Source of the DNA: JBKQHQ01 sp052148715
Lineage (GTDB): Bacteria; Pseudomonadota; Alphaproteobacteria; Rhizobiales; Xanthobacteraceae
Assembly: GCA_052148715.1 (NCBI GenBank)
Contig: JBKQHQ010000196.1
Location: forward strand, 1-33,471
Length of the DNA stretch: 33,471 nucleotides
Direction of reading: 5' to 3'
Shown: piece by piece, positions 6,875 through 14,712 of the stretch
How positions within the stretch are numbered: position 1 is the stretch's first letter
How the letters are laid out: the number at the start of each line of letters is the position of its first letter
The notes under the pieces: model-generated
The model's database searches: none
Told to the model about the DNA's origin: nothing
The model's input: the letters and a program-made list of their open reading frames with translations, nothing else
Position numbers and translations under genes: made by a program

Positions 6875-9016
6875 TTACCGCAGCTCGATGATGATGCTGC
6901 CGCGCTCGTCGCAGTGGCAGGTGGCGTCGGGCGGAATGACGATTGTGGTGTCGTAGGTTTCGATGATCACGGGACCGCGCCGGCGCTTTGCCGTGATGGC
7001 CGCGCGCGGCAGGACCAGCGTGTCGCGCAACGCGCCGTTGCGGGTGAACGATACCTTGCGCCGCCCGGCAGCGTTCGCCGCGCCGCTTTCGATGGCCGCG
7101 AGGTTCTTGAAGCCGAGCCGGTTGCGGCGGATGCCGCGCGCCGTGAGGCGGATGTTGACGAGCTCCAGCGGCTCGTCGTTGCGATAGCTGAAGGTCGTGA
7201 GATAGGCCTGCTGGAAGGCGGCGTAGAGTTTCTCCCGAATTTTTTGCGTGTAGCGGCCGTCGGGAAACGCGACCGTCAGCTCGGACGATTGGCCGACATA
7301 GCGCAGGTCGGCGCGCAGAACGAGCTGAGCCGATCGTCCCGTGTAACCTTCGCGGGCGAGCATCTTTCTTCCCTCGGACTTCAGCTCGGCGATGATGCGT
7401 TCGATATCGGCCGCCTGGGTGACGGCGAGCCGGCGCAGGACCGTGCGGACGAAATGGTGCTCGATGTCGGAGGCGAGCATGCCGACCGAGCTGAACACGC
7501 CCGACAGCATCGGCACGACGATGCGGCGGATGCCGAGGAGCCGCGCGACCTCGACGGCATGCGCCGGCCCGCTGCCGCCGAATGCCATCAAGGTCATGCG
7601 GCGCGCGTCGCGGCCGCGCTCCACCGTCACCGAGCGGATGGCGCGTGCCATGTTGACGTTGGCGACCTCGCGCACCCCATGCGCCGCGGCCGCAAGCGAC
7701 AGCTTGAGCGGGGCTGCGACATGCGCCTTGATCGCCGCGACGGCGCGCGCGTGGTCGATCGGCTTGGTGCCGCCGGCAAGACTTTCGGGGTTGAAGTAGC
7801 CGAGCACGACGTTGGCGTCGGTAACGGTCGGACGATCGTTGCCTTGGCCGTAGCAGGCGGGCCCGGGCTCGGCGCCGGCGGAGTCCGGGCCAACGTTGAG
7901 GATTCCACCGGCGTCGATGCGGGCGATCGACCCGCCGCCGGCGCCGACCTCGGCAATGTCGATCGAGGGCACCTTGAGCATGTAGCCCCCGCCCTTGATG
8001 AAGCGGCTCGGCGAGCTGATGCCGTCGCGAAACTCGTACTCGGCGGTGAGCATCGGGTTGCCGCCCTCGATGATCGAGGCCTTGGCGGTGGTGCCGCCCA
8101 TGTCGAAGACGATCACGTCCTCCTCGCCGCTCGCGCGGCCGAGGCGCGCGGCGCCGGCGACGCCGCCGGCGGGACCGGACGCGACCGCATAGACGGGCTT
8201 CTCGCTCGCCGAGGCCACCCCCATCATGCCGCCGTTCGAGGCCACGACCAGCAACGGCGCCGTGACGCCGATGCGTTGCAGGCTTTCGGTCAGCCCGCTC
8301 AAATACCGGCGCATCGATGTGAGCAGATAGGCGTTGACCACCGTGGTGCTGGTGCGTTCGTATTCCTTGACCTCGGGCAGCACCTCGAACGAGGTGGTGA
8401 CGGCGAGCTGCGGAAAATGCTCCTCGAGCACGCGGCGCGCTTCCAGCTCGTGCGCCGCGTTGGCGAAGCTGTTGATGAAGCAGACCGCCACCGTCTCAAT
8501 GTCCTCGGCGATCAGCCGGCGCCCGAGCGCGACGATCTCGGCGGGATCAAGCGGACGTACCACCGTCCCGTCGGTGGCGATGCGCTCGTCAGCTTCCAGG
8601 CGATGGCGGCGCGGAATGAGCGGCGTCGGCTTGACCCAGGCGAGGTTGAACATTTCCGGCGTGCGGATGCGGCCGATCTCCAGCACGTCGCGAAAGCCCT
8701 TGGTGGTGATGAGCCCGGTGCGGGCGCCGGTGCGCTGCAGGATGGTGTTGGAGCCCACCGTGGTGCCGTGCACGATCTCCTTCACTTGCCTGGGCGGGAC
8801 ATTGATCTTCCGCAACAGCGCCGCGAGACCTTCGGTCACCGCGCTTCCCGGATCATGCTCGGAGGACGACACCTTGCTGATATGGAGCGTGCCGTCCGAG
8901 AGGTGCACGACAATGTCGGTGAAAGTGCCGCCGATGTCGATGCCGACCCGCGCCTCGCGCGCGGTCCGTTTGCTTGCAGGCGTTCGCGTCATATCAACTC
9001 GGTAATTCGGCGTCAC
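6875..9016 (-). CDS. hyuA: Hydantoinase/oxoprolinase family protein, A subunit
   Basis: A 713-aa HyuA-type subunit with an ASKHA-like ATP-binding core. The N-terminal phosphate-binding motif DIGGTFTDIV is at about residues 27-36. HGTTVGSNTILQRTGARTGL follows, and the second motif VFDMGGTTAKASI lies mid-protein. The AEPGPACYG and PTVTDANVVLGY landmarks are also present. It phosphorylates the amide carbonyl in characterised relatives, and HyuB completes hydrolysis. The GTG at 9016 shares four bases with the livF stop (GTGA), implying translational coupling between the transporter and the enzyme. An alternative ATG at 8992 would shorten the N-terminus by eight residues and start MTRTPASKR. Substrate unknown: hydantoins, lactams, oxoproline or a ketone are all family options. 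Confidence 0.92.
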   Translation of the reverse strand: MTPNYRVDMTRTPASKRTAREARVGIDIGGTFTDIVVHLSDGTLHISKVSSSEHDPGSAVTEGLAALLRKINVPPRQVKEIVHGTTVGSNTILQRTGARTGLITTKGFRDVLEIGRIRTPEMFNLAWVKPTPLIPRRHRLEADERIATDGTVVRPLDPAEIVALGRRLIAEDIETVAVCFINSFANAAHELEARRVLEEHFPQLAVTTSFEVLPEVKEYERTSTTVVNAYLLTSMRRYLSGLTESLQRIGVTAPLLVVASNGGMMGVASASEKPVYAVASGPAGGVAGAARLGRASGEEDVIVFDMGGTTAKASIIEGGNPMLTAEYEFRDGISSPSRFIKGGGYMLKVPSIDIAEVGAGGGSIARIDAGGILNVGPDSAGAEPGPACYGQGNDRPTVTDANVVLGYFNPESLAGGTKPIDHARAVAAIKAHVAAPLKLSLAAAAHGVREVANVNMARAIRSVTVERGRDARRMTLMAFGGSGPAHAVEVARLLGIRRIVVPMLSGVFSSVGMLASDIEHHFVRTVLRRLAVTQAADIERIIAELKSEGRKMLAREGYTGRSAQLVLRADLRYVGQSSELTVAFPDGRYTQKIREKLYAAFQQAYLTTFSYRNDEPLELVNIRLTARGIRRNRLGFKNLAAIESGAANAAGRRKVSFTRNGALRDTLVLPRAAITAKRRRGPVIIETYDTTIVIPPDATCHCDERGSIIIELR

Positions 9017-9726
9017 AGTCCCAGATACGCTTCGCGGACATCGACGCGGGCGAGCAAATCAGGGCTTGTGCCTTCCGCTATGATCACGCCGGAGTCGAGA
9101 ATGTAGCCGCGCCCAGCAATCTCCAGCGCGAGCTCGACGTCCTGCTCGACCAGCAACATGGTGATGCCTTCGTCGCGGTTGATTTCAGCGAGAACCTTGG
9201 CGAGGCGCTCGACGATGACGGGAGCAAGCCCGAGCGACATTTCGTCGACCAGAAGGAGCCGCGGCGCCGACATCAGGGCCCGCCCGATCGCGCACATCTG
9301 CTGCTCGCCGCCGGACAACGTTCCGGCGAGCCGATGCTGCAGCCGCACGAGCTCGGGGAAATGCGCGAGGATGCGGTCGAGCGCGCGGCTCACGGCCGGC
9401 GGGTCGTGGCGCAGATAGGCGCCGATCCGCAGGTTCTCGATGGCCGTCAGGCCGGCAAACAGGCGCCGGCCCTCGGGCACGAGTGCAATGCCAAGCCGTA
9501 CGCGCTCCTCGGCGCCAACGGCCGTGATATCCTGCCCGGCAAGCACGATACGGCCGGCGGCGGGGGCGTTGAGGCCCGCAAGGGTCCGCAGCAAGGTCGT
9601 CTTGCCGGCGCCGTTGGCGCCGACCAGGGCGACGATCTCGCCTGCCTCGACCGTGACGCTCGCCTCCCACAGCACCTGGCTGTCGCCGTAACGCACATCG
9701 AGGCGCTCAACGCGAAGCAGCGTCAC
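9013..9726 (-). CDS. livF: HAAT-family ABC transporter ATP-binding protein LivF
   Basis: One of two ATPases of a branched-chain-amino-acid/amide-type importer (237 aa). Walker A GANGAGKTT, signature LSGGEQQM and Walker B LLLVDEMSLGL are all intact, and the YILDSG and LLARVDVREAYLGL endings are LivF-like. The start is placed at GTG 9726. It forms a GTGA four-base overlap with the livG stop, and everything in-frame upstream of it reads as Arg-rich nonsense lying inside livG. Its own stop overlaps the hyuA GTG by four bases. This chain of overlaps ties the transporter to the hydantoinase. Confidence 0.92.
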   Translation of the reverse strand: MTLLRVERLDVRYGDSQVLWEASVTVEAGEIVALVGANGAGKTTLLRTLAGLNAPAAGRIVLAGQDITAVGAEERVRLGIALVPEGRRLFAGLTAIENLRIGAYLRHDPPAVSRALDRILAHFPELVRLQHRLAGTLSGGEQQMCAIGRALMSAPRLLLVDEMSLGLAPVIVERLAKVLAEINRDEGITMLLVEQDVELALEIAGRGYILDSGVIIAEGTSPDLLARVDVREAYLGL

Positions 9727-10490
9727 GCGAGCTCTCCCGCGGCGCGGCCGGCCCGGTGCCGCCGGGCGAAGCGGTCGCCGAGATAGGCCGCGATCACATC
9801 GGCATTGCCGACCACATGCTGGGGCGTGTCGTCGGCGATCTTGCGGCCGAACTGCAGGACGACGATGCGGTGGCATGCCGCCATGATGGCCTTCATGACG
9901 TGCTCGACCATGATGATGGTGAGGCCGGCGGCGTTGATCGCGCGGACGAGCTCGACGATGCGGCCGACCTCGACATGATTGAGGCCGGCCATGACCTCGT
10001 CGAGCAGCAGGAGTTTTGGGGCCATGGCGAGCGCGCGGGCGAGCTCCAGGCGCTTGCGCTCGGCCAGGGTGAGATGGCCGGGCGATTGGTCGGCCTTGGC
10101 GGCCAGGCCGACCTGCTCGAGGGCCGCCTGCGCCCGTGCGAGCGCCTCGTCGCGATGCGGGATGCGGTGGCTGGAGAACATGGTGCCAATGGCAGCGTTC
10201 TCGCGCACCGTCAGGCGGACGAACGGCTGCACGATCTGAAAGGTGCGGGCGATGCCGAGCTTGGCGATGCGATGCGGCCGCATTCCGGTGATCGCGCCGC
10301 CCGCGAAGGTGACCTCGCCCCGCACAGGGTTGATGACGCCGGAGATGACGTTGAGCATCGTGGTCTTGCCGGCACCGTTCGGGCCGATGAGGCCGAGCAC
10401 CTCGCCCTCGCCGACGTCAAAGGACACATCCGAAAGCGCGGCCACGCCGCCGAACTGCACGCCGATGCCGCTGGCCGCCAGGAGCGCCAT
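9723..10490 (-). CDS. livG: HAAT-family ABC transporter ATP-binding protein LivG
   Basis: The partner ATPase (255 aa). Walker A is GPNGAGKTT and Walker B is LLLLDEVMAGLN with the LivG-type NHVE following. The signature is LTLAERKRLE rather than the textbook LSGGQ, a variation common in LivG-type ATPases. IARTFQIVQPF is a further LivG landmark. The ATG at 10490 shares one base with the livM stop (TGATG). Product and LivF would form the ATPase dimer under the LivH/LivM membrane pair. Confidence 0.92.
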   Translation of the reverse strand: MALLAASGIGVQFGGVAALSDVSFDVGEGEVLGLIGPNGAGKTTMLNVISGVINPVRGEVTFAGGAITGMRPHRIAKLGIARTFQIVQPFVRLTVRENAAIGTMFSSHRIPHRDEALARAQAALEQVGLAAKADQSPGHLTLAERKRLELARALAMAPKLLLLDEVMAGLNHVEVGRIVELVRAINAAGLTIIMVEHVMKAIMAACHRIVVLQFGRKIADDTPQHVVGNADVIAAYLGDRFARRHRAGRAAGELA

Positions 10491-11488
10491 CAGCGTGCCC
10501 GCGCCCGCGCGTGCAGGAATTTTTGCGCGTAGAACAGAATGCCCTCAGGCATCAGCATGACCACCAGGATGATGAGCAGGCCGAGGATCAGCAGGTGGAT
10601 CTTGATGAATTGGCCCCAAATGATGGTGGAAAAGATTTCCAAGAAGAAGGCGCCGATGACCGGGCCGAGCGCCGATCCCATGCCGCCCAGAAGCATCATG
10701 ATGTAGCCGTTGACCGATACGCCGATGTCGAAGGCGCTACCCGTCTCGATGAAATTGATCCAGTAGCCCCAAATCCCGCCCACGCAGCCGGTCATGCCGG
10801 CGCTGATCGCCCAGGCGAGAATTTTTGCCAATGTCGTGTCGATGCCCATCACCTCGGCGCCGATCTCGCTGTCGCGCAACGCCCGGAGCGCATAGCCGAG
10901 CGGCGCGCGGCCGAGCCACATCACGATCAGGACGGAGAGGACCATCGCCCCAAGCATCAGATAGTAGATCAAACGGTTGAGCTCGGCGGGCGACAGCGAC
11001 CCGAGCGGCATCGGCAGCCCCTGCGCACCGCCGGTGACGCCGCCGACGTTGATGATGAGATCGCCCATGGCCATGTTGAGCGCGACAGTGGCGATAGCGA
11101 AGTAATGGCCCTTGAGGCGCAGCAGCGGCCAGCCGAGGATTGAGGCCGCCAGCACCGGGATGGCGATTGCCAGCATGAACGCGGCCGGTACCGGCGCGCC
11201 GAGCGTCACGGCGACGCCGACCACGTAGGCGCCCATGCCGAAGAAGACCGAGTTACCGAAGGCGTGATAGCCGGCAAAGCCGACGATAACGTTCAATCCT
11301 TGGGCGATCACGGCATACATGTAGATGCTGGTGAGAATGCGCAGCCAATACCCGCCGATGAACATCGGCGCGACCAGCATGAGGACGAGCGCGGCAAGGA
11401 TCGCCAGCACGGCGCCGGCGCGCCAGCGCTCAATTCCGGGGAACCAGCCGCCCTGACCGGGTGGCGCTGCCGCTTCGCCCGCTGTCAT
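10490..11488 (-). CDS. livM: HAAT-family ABC transporter permease LivM
   Basis: An inner-membrane permease (332 aa) with multiple hydrophobic helices. The conserved LivM stretch GLNVIVGFAGYHAFGNSVFFGMGAY is typical, as is the cytoplasmic EAA-like loop around ALRDSEIGAEVMGIDTTLAKI. A short charged N-terminus (MTAGEAAAPPGQGG) precedes the first helix. The ATG at 11488 overlaps the livH stop in an ATGA arrangement. It ends in an Arg-Ala-rich cytoplasmic tail. The substrate of the transporter is not readable from the permease. Confidence 0.92.
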   Translation of the reverse strand: MTAGEAAAPPGQGGWFPGIERWRAGAVLAILAALVLMLVAPMFIGGYWLRILTSIYMYAVIAQGLNVIVGFAGYHAFGNSVFFGMGAYVVGVAVTLGAPVPAAFMLAIAIPVLAASILGWPLLRLKGHYFAIATVALNMAMGDLIINVGGVTGGAQGLPMPLGSLSPAELNRLIYYLMLGAMVLSVLIVMWLGRAPLGYALRALRDSEIGAEVMGIDTTLAKILAWAISAGMTGCVGGIWGYWINFIETGSAFDIGVSVNGYIMMLLGGMGSALGPVIGAFFLEIFSTIIWGQFIKIHLLILGLLIILVVMLMPEGILFYAQKFLHARARAR

Positions 11489-12357
11489 GTGGCTTCGCCG
11501 TAGAAGCGCTTGCCGAGGAGGCCCTGCGGGCGCAGCACGAGGATCAGAAGGAACATGACGAAGGCGACGATCTCCTGATAATTGACGCCGAGGAGGGTCG
11601 CGGCGAACGCCTGAATGAGGCCGTAGAGGAGGCCCGCAAGCACCGCGCCTTCGAGGCTGCCGATGCCGCCGAGCACGGTGATGACGAAGACCGAACCGAT
11701 GAAGGTCAGGCCCATGCTGGGGGAGATCGGAAAAAGCATGCTGGCGAAGGTGCCGGCGGCGCCGGCGAGCGCTGCACCGGCACCGGCGGTGAGCGCATAG
11801 ACCTGCAACGGATCGATGCCCATGAGTCGCGCAGTTTCCTTATCAAGCGCGGTCGCGAGGATGGCCTGGCCGGCCTTGGTGCGGTTGAGGAACACGTAGA
11901 AGGCGCCGGCCAGCGTGAGCGCGAGCAGGAAGACCGCCAGCCGCACGTAAGGAATGAGCAGCGGACCGACCGCGAATGAGCGCGAGGTGTAGGATGTGTT
12001 CACCGAATGCAGGTCGGCGCTGAAGATCAGCATGCAGATGTTCACCAGAATCAGATCGAGCCCGAAGGTGAGCACCAACGACAGCAGCAGGCTCGTGCGG
12101 ATCAATCGATTCAGCAGAAGGCGCTGCACGCCATAGCCGAGCACGAACAGCGTGGCCATCGAGAGCGGCAGCGAGAGAAAGGGATCCATCCCCAAGGCTG
12201 TGAAGGCGACATAGCTGATATAGGCCCCCACCATGATGAAGGAGCCGTGCGCCATGTTGATGATGCCCATGACACCCCACACCATCGAGAACCCGAGAGC
12301 CGCGATGGCGTAGAGACCGCCCAGCAGCAAGCCGTTGACGATGGTCTGACCAAGCAT
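11485..12357 (-). CDS. livH: HAAT-family ABC transporter permease LivH
   Basis: An inner-membrane permease (290 aa). The start MLGQTIVNGLLLGGLYAIAALG with GFSMVWGVMGIINMAHG is the classic LivH N-terminus, and the C-terminal GGIGSLEGAVLAGL and RPQGLLGKR segments are also family hallmarks. I chose the ATG at 12357 because AGG lies five bases in front of it and the family start aligns there. A TTG at 12372 would add five residues. It follows livK by 83 bases. Confidence 0.92.
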   Translation of the reverse strand: MLGQTIVNGLLLGGLYAIAALGFSMVWGVMGIINMAHGSFIMVGAYISYVAFTALGMDPFLSLPLSMATLFVLGYGVQRLLLNRLIRTSLLLSLVLTFGLDLILVNICMLIFSADLHSVNTSYTSRSFAVGPLLIPYVRLAVFLLALTLAGAFYVFLNRTKAGQAILATALDKETARLMGIDPLQVYALTAGAGAALAGAAGTFASMLFPISPSMGLTFIGSVFVITVLGGIGSLEGAVLAGLLYGLIQAFAATLLGVNYQEIVAFVMFLLILVLRPQGLLGKRFYGEAT

Positions 12358-12440
12358 CGAACCTCGCGTCAATGCGCGTCGTCTCTCGCATCGGGAGAGA
12401 GGTCGAGCGCAATTACCTCATCCAGCGGAACCGACCGCCG

Positions 12441-13664
12441 TCAATTCCCCGCCGTGGCGGGATAGCGGTATTTCGCCTGAGCGGCGTCCGTCGGAAAGAC
12501 GACTTTCGGCGTGCCGTCGAGAATCTGCGCGACGAACAGCGTTGCCAGGCTGTTGGTGCCGTCGGGCATGAATTTGTAGCGGGTGAAGAACGTCTCGCCG
12601 GAAATCTCCAACATGGCATCGCGCACCGCGGTGCTGTCGAGGCTTTGCGCCTTCTCGATGGCGGTCTGCAAGATGACGCCGGAAGCAGCTCCCGCGGCGG
12701 CGTGATATTGCGGCGGATGGCCGAAGCGCTTGGTGAAGTCATCGGCGAATTGCTGGGAATTCTTGAAGAAACGATCCCCATAGGGGAGGGCGGGCGACCA
12801 ATAGTCGACGCCCATTACGCCCTCCGCCGCGGGCCCGAGGGCGGTGCGGAAGTCGGTCACCGCAACCGCGGTGGCGAGCCCGATGGCCTTGGGCCCCACC
12901 TGCAGCTCGCGCAGGGCCTTCAACAACAGGATCGAATCCTGGCTGTAGCCGCTGGCCAGCACGACGTCGGGATTGGCGGCTTTGATCGCGGTCGCTACGG
13001 CGGACAGGTCCGGCGCGCCCTTGGGATATTTGGCGGTGTAGACGACCTTGAAGCCGAGCTCTTCGGCTTTGACCTTGGCGCCGGCCGCATTGTTATTCGG
13101 GAAGAGATCGTCCGGGCCGACGATCGCCATGGTCGTGGGCTTCGGCGTCACGTCCCCCATCAGCAAAACCACGGGCCACAGCCCGGTATTGCCTAACGCC
13201 GAGGGGCAAAAGAAATACTTGTAGCCGCGCGTGTACAGGTTGTTGGCGGTCGCCATCGGGTCGATGGTGAGGATCTTGTAGCGTTCGCTGATGGCAGCGG
13301 TCGCATTGGCGATCCCGGAAGAATAGGGCCCGAACAGGAATTGCGCCTTGTCCTCGCTGATCAGGCGCTCGGTCAGCTTGGCGCTCGTCTGCGCCTGGCT
13401 CTCATCGTCGTAGATCACGAGCTCGACCTTGTAGGATTTGCCGCCCACCTTGACGCCGCCCGCGGCATTCGCCTTGTCGGCCCACAGCTGATAGCCGTCG
13501 CGGAGGAATTCGCCCTCGCGCACGAAGGTGCCGCTTTGGCTGATTGCCACGCCGATCTTGAGAACGTCTTGGGCGCTCGCGCTTCGGTCGCCCGCCGCCA
13601 GCGCAAGCAAGACGGCGCCCAAAATAGTCGCGGCCGCACGCCGCGCAAATCGACCCTTCGACAT
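12441..13664 (-). CDS. HAAT-family ABC transporter periplasmic substrate-binding protein (LivK-like)
   Basis: The first gene of the cluster (407 aa), giving the periplasmic receptor. A Sec signal peptide is clear: Arg-rich start, hydrophobic core AAATILGAVLLALAAG and a cleavage site around SASA-QD at about residue 31. The mature protein begins VLKIGVAISQSGTFVREG, the type I periplasmic binding fold of Leu/Ile/Val and amide receptors. FGPYSSGIANATAAISERYKI is a further family segment. AGGGGA seven bases before the ATG supports the start. Receptors of this family bind amino acids, amides, urea and aromatic acids. In this context I infer a cyclic amide or N-heterocycle as ligand. Confidence 0.9.
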   Translation of the reverse strand: MSKGRFARRAAATILGAVLLALAAGDRSASAQDVLKIGVAISQSGTFVREGEFLRDGYQLWADKANAAGGVKVGGKSYKVELVIYDDESQAQTSAKLTERLISEDKAQFLFGPYSSGIANATAAISERYKILTIDPMATANNLYTRGYKYFFCPSALGNTGLWPVVLLMGDVTPKPTTMAIVGPDDLFPNNNAAGAKVKAEELGFKVVYTAKYPKGAPDLSAVATAIKAANPDVVLASGYSQDSILLLKALRELQVGPKAIGLATAVAVTDFRTALGPAAEGVMGVDYWSPALPYGDRFFKNSQQFADDFTKRFGHPPQYHAAAGAASGVILQTAIEKAQSLDSTAVRDAMLEISGETFFTRYKFMPDGTNSLATLFVAQILDGTPKVVFPTDAAQAKYRYPATAGN

Positions 13665-13671
13665 CTTCTGG

Positions 13672-13677
13672 TCCCCT
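13672..13677 (-). promoter_or_regulatory. Shine-Dalgarno of livK-like gene
   Basis: AGGGGA seven bases before the ATG at 13664. It decides that start. Confidence 0.7.
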
Positions 13678-13769
13678 ATTTAGGAGGGCAACGATCCTGC
13701 TGGACGTGACGGCGCGCGACGCACGAGGTGACTCCCGCATCCGCCCGGAAACGCTTGACGTTCTCAACG

Positions 13770-13797
13770 CTATCGAGGCCGTCAGTTGCGAGTCAAT
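13770..13797 (-). promoter_or_regulatory. Putative promoter of the liv-hyu-cox cluster
   Basis: ATTGAC (13792-13797) and CGATAG (13770-13775) are separated by 16 bases. They resemble the alphaproteobacterial housekeeping form CTTGAC-N17-CTATAT. It would leave a leader of roughly 100 bases before livK. The -10 match is modest. Confidence 0.35.
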
Positions 13798-13867
13798 GCA
13801 ATTCCCGGACCGACGAGCGCATGCGGTGCGGCCCATCGACCGTCCTCCAACCTAACCTCAACGCAAA

Positions 13868-13887
13868 GGTGTCGCTTAGGGGACACC
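13868..13887. repeat. Inverted repeat GGTGTC-N8-GACACC
   Basis: Perfect six-base arms around an eight-base spacer, about 70 bases upstream of the proposed livK promoter. It could be a regulator-binding dyad or a weak hairpin. Chance occurrence is possible. Confidence 0.3.
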
Positions 13888-13901
13888 GAAAGAGTGGCTG
13901 G

Positions 13902-13919
13902 CCAGCGCATCATCGCTGG
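13902..13919. repeat. Inverted repeat CCAGCG-N6-CGCTGG
   Basis: Perfect six-base arms around CATCAT, 14 bases beyond the preceding dyad. The closeness of two dyads in a divergent promoter region is suggestive of operator sites but not proof. Confidence 0.3.
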
Positions 13920-14115
13920 AGACGAAGCGCCACGTAGCCGCCCGCAATTGCGTACCGTCTTTGTTGTGCGGACGCGCGTCAGGTCCGCATCGCGGTAGAG
14001 CGGCATCGCCGGATGCTGACCGATACGCACTGCGACGCATGCACAGGCCAAGGCTTGCCTTGCGGCGGGGCTTCGCCTCTACTGCGGCAAATCCCCCGCC
14101 GGTGCCGTCGCAGTC

Positions 14116-14709
14116 ATGGGCCTTTCTGTTCTTATACTCGGGTTGGTCGTATTTCTGGGCGCGCATACCTTCGTGACGCTTCGGCCGGCTCGGGTGGCGG
14201 CCGTGGAGCGGCTTGGCCGTCCAACGTATCTGATGCTGTTTTCGCTTGCGTCGGCCGTTGGCCTCGCTCTGATCTTCTGGGGCTTTGCCTGGTATCGGAA
14301 AACCGGTTGGATTGGCGTCTGGCATCCGCCTGATTTCATGCGCCACATCACCATAGCGTTAGTTTGGCCGGCCGCGGTTCTGGTGACCGCCGCCTATCTG
14401 CCCGGCCATATCAAGCGCACCGTCAAGCATCCGATGCTTGCGGGGGTGAAGCTCTGGGCTTTCGCGCATCTCCTCTCCAATGGAGATTTGGGCGGCATTG
14501 TTTTGTTTGGGTCGTTCCTGGGCTGGGCGGTTTACGACCGTATCGCCGTGAAACGGCGCGAGGCGGCTGGCGAGCCGGCTGCCGTCATGTTCGTGGATCG
14601 CGGCTGGACCAACGACATCATCGCCGTCGCGCTTGGATCGTTCCTTTACTTGGCGCTCGGCTTCGCGTTCCATCCGGTTGTCATCGGGGTTCCGGTGTTT
14701 GGGAGATAA
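14116..14709 (+). CDS. NnrU family membrane protein
   Basis: A 197-aa polytopic membrane protein with about five hydrophobic segments. The N-terminal LILGLVVFLGAHTFV, the early RPTYLMLFSLASAVGLALIFWGF and the KHPMLAGVKLWAFAHLLSNGDLGGIVLFGSFLGWAVYDRIAVKRR region are typical of NnrU-domain proteins. The founding member is linked to denitrification, and a relative is the carotenoid isomerase-linked Z-ISO of plants. Most bacterial members have no defined role. It sits three bases upstream of the panB GTG, so the two are probably co-transcribed. No convincing Shine-Dalgarno precedes the ATG. No nitrogen-oxide genes are near, so a denitrification role is not supported here. Confidence 0.85.
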   Translation: MGLSVLILGLVVFLGAHTFVTLRPARVAAVERLGRPTYLMLFSLASAVGLALIFWGFAWYRKTGWIGVWHPPDFMRHITIALVWPAAVLVTAAYLPGHIKRTVKHPMLAGVKLWAFAHLLSNGDLGGIVLFGSFLGWAVYDRIAVKRREAAGEPAAVMFVDRGWTNDIIAVALGSFLYLALGFAFHPVVIGVPVFGR

Positions 14710-14712
14710 AAG

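Larger units (their letters stand above)
13665..14115. other. 451-base divergent intergenic region
   Basis: This separates the liv-hyu-cox cluster (minus) from the NnrU-panB genes (plus). No gene is recognisable on either strand. It holds a promoter candidate for livK at 13770-13797 and two short perfect inverted repeats at 13868-13887 and 13902-13919, which could be operators. No regulator gene is encoded here or elsewhere in the catabolic cluster. Confidence 0.5.

Noticed and set aside
5218..9106. Long plus-strand open frames opposite hyuB and hyuA (557 and 760 codons)
   Set aside because: Same GC-driven antisense effect. No domain is recognisable, and the minus strand has complete HyuA and HyuB motifs.
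9013..13664. Literal branched-chain amino acid transporter
   Set aside because: The Liv names describe the family. Coupling to hyuAB argues for another substrate, such as a cyclic amide.
14116..14709. Denitrification gene on the basis of the NnrU name
   Set aside because: No nitric or nitrous oxide genes are near. The gene is linked to panB, and NnrU-domain proteins are widespread.
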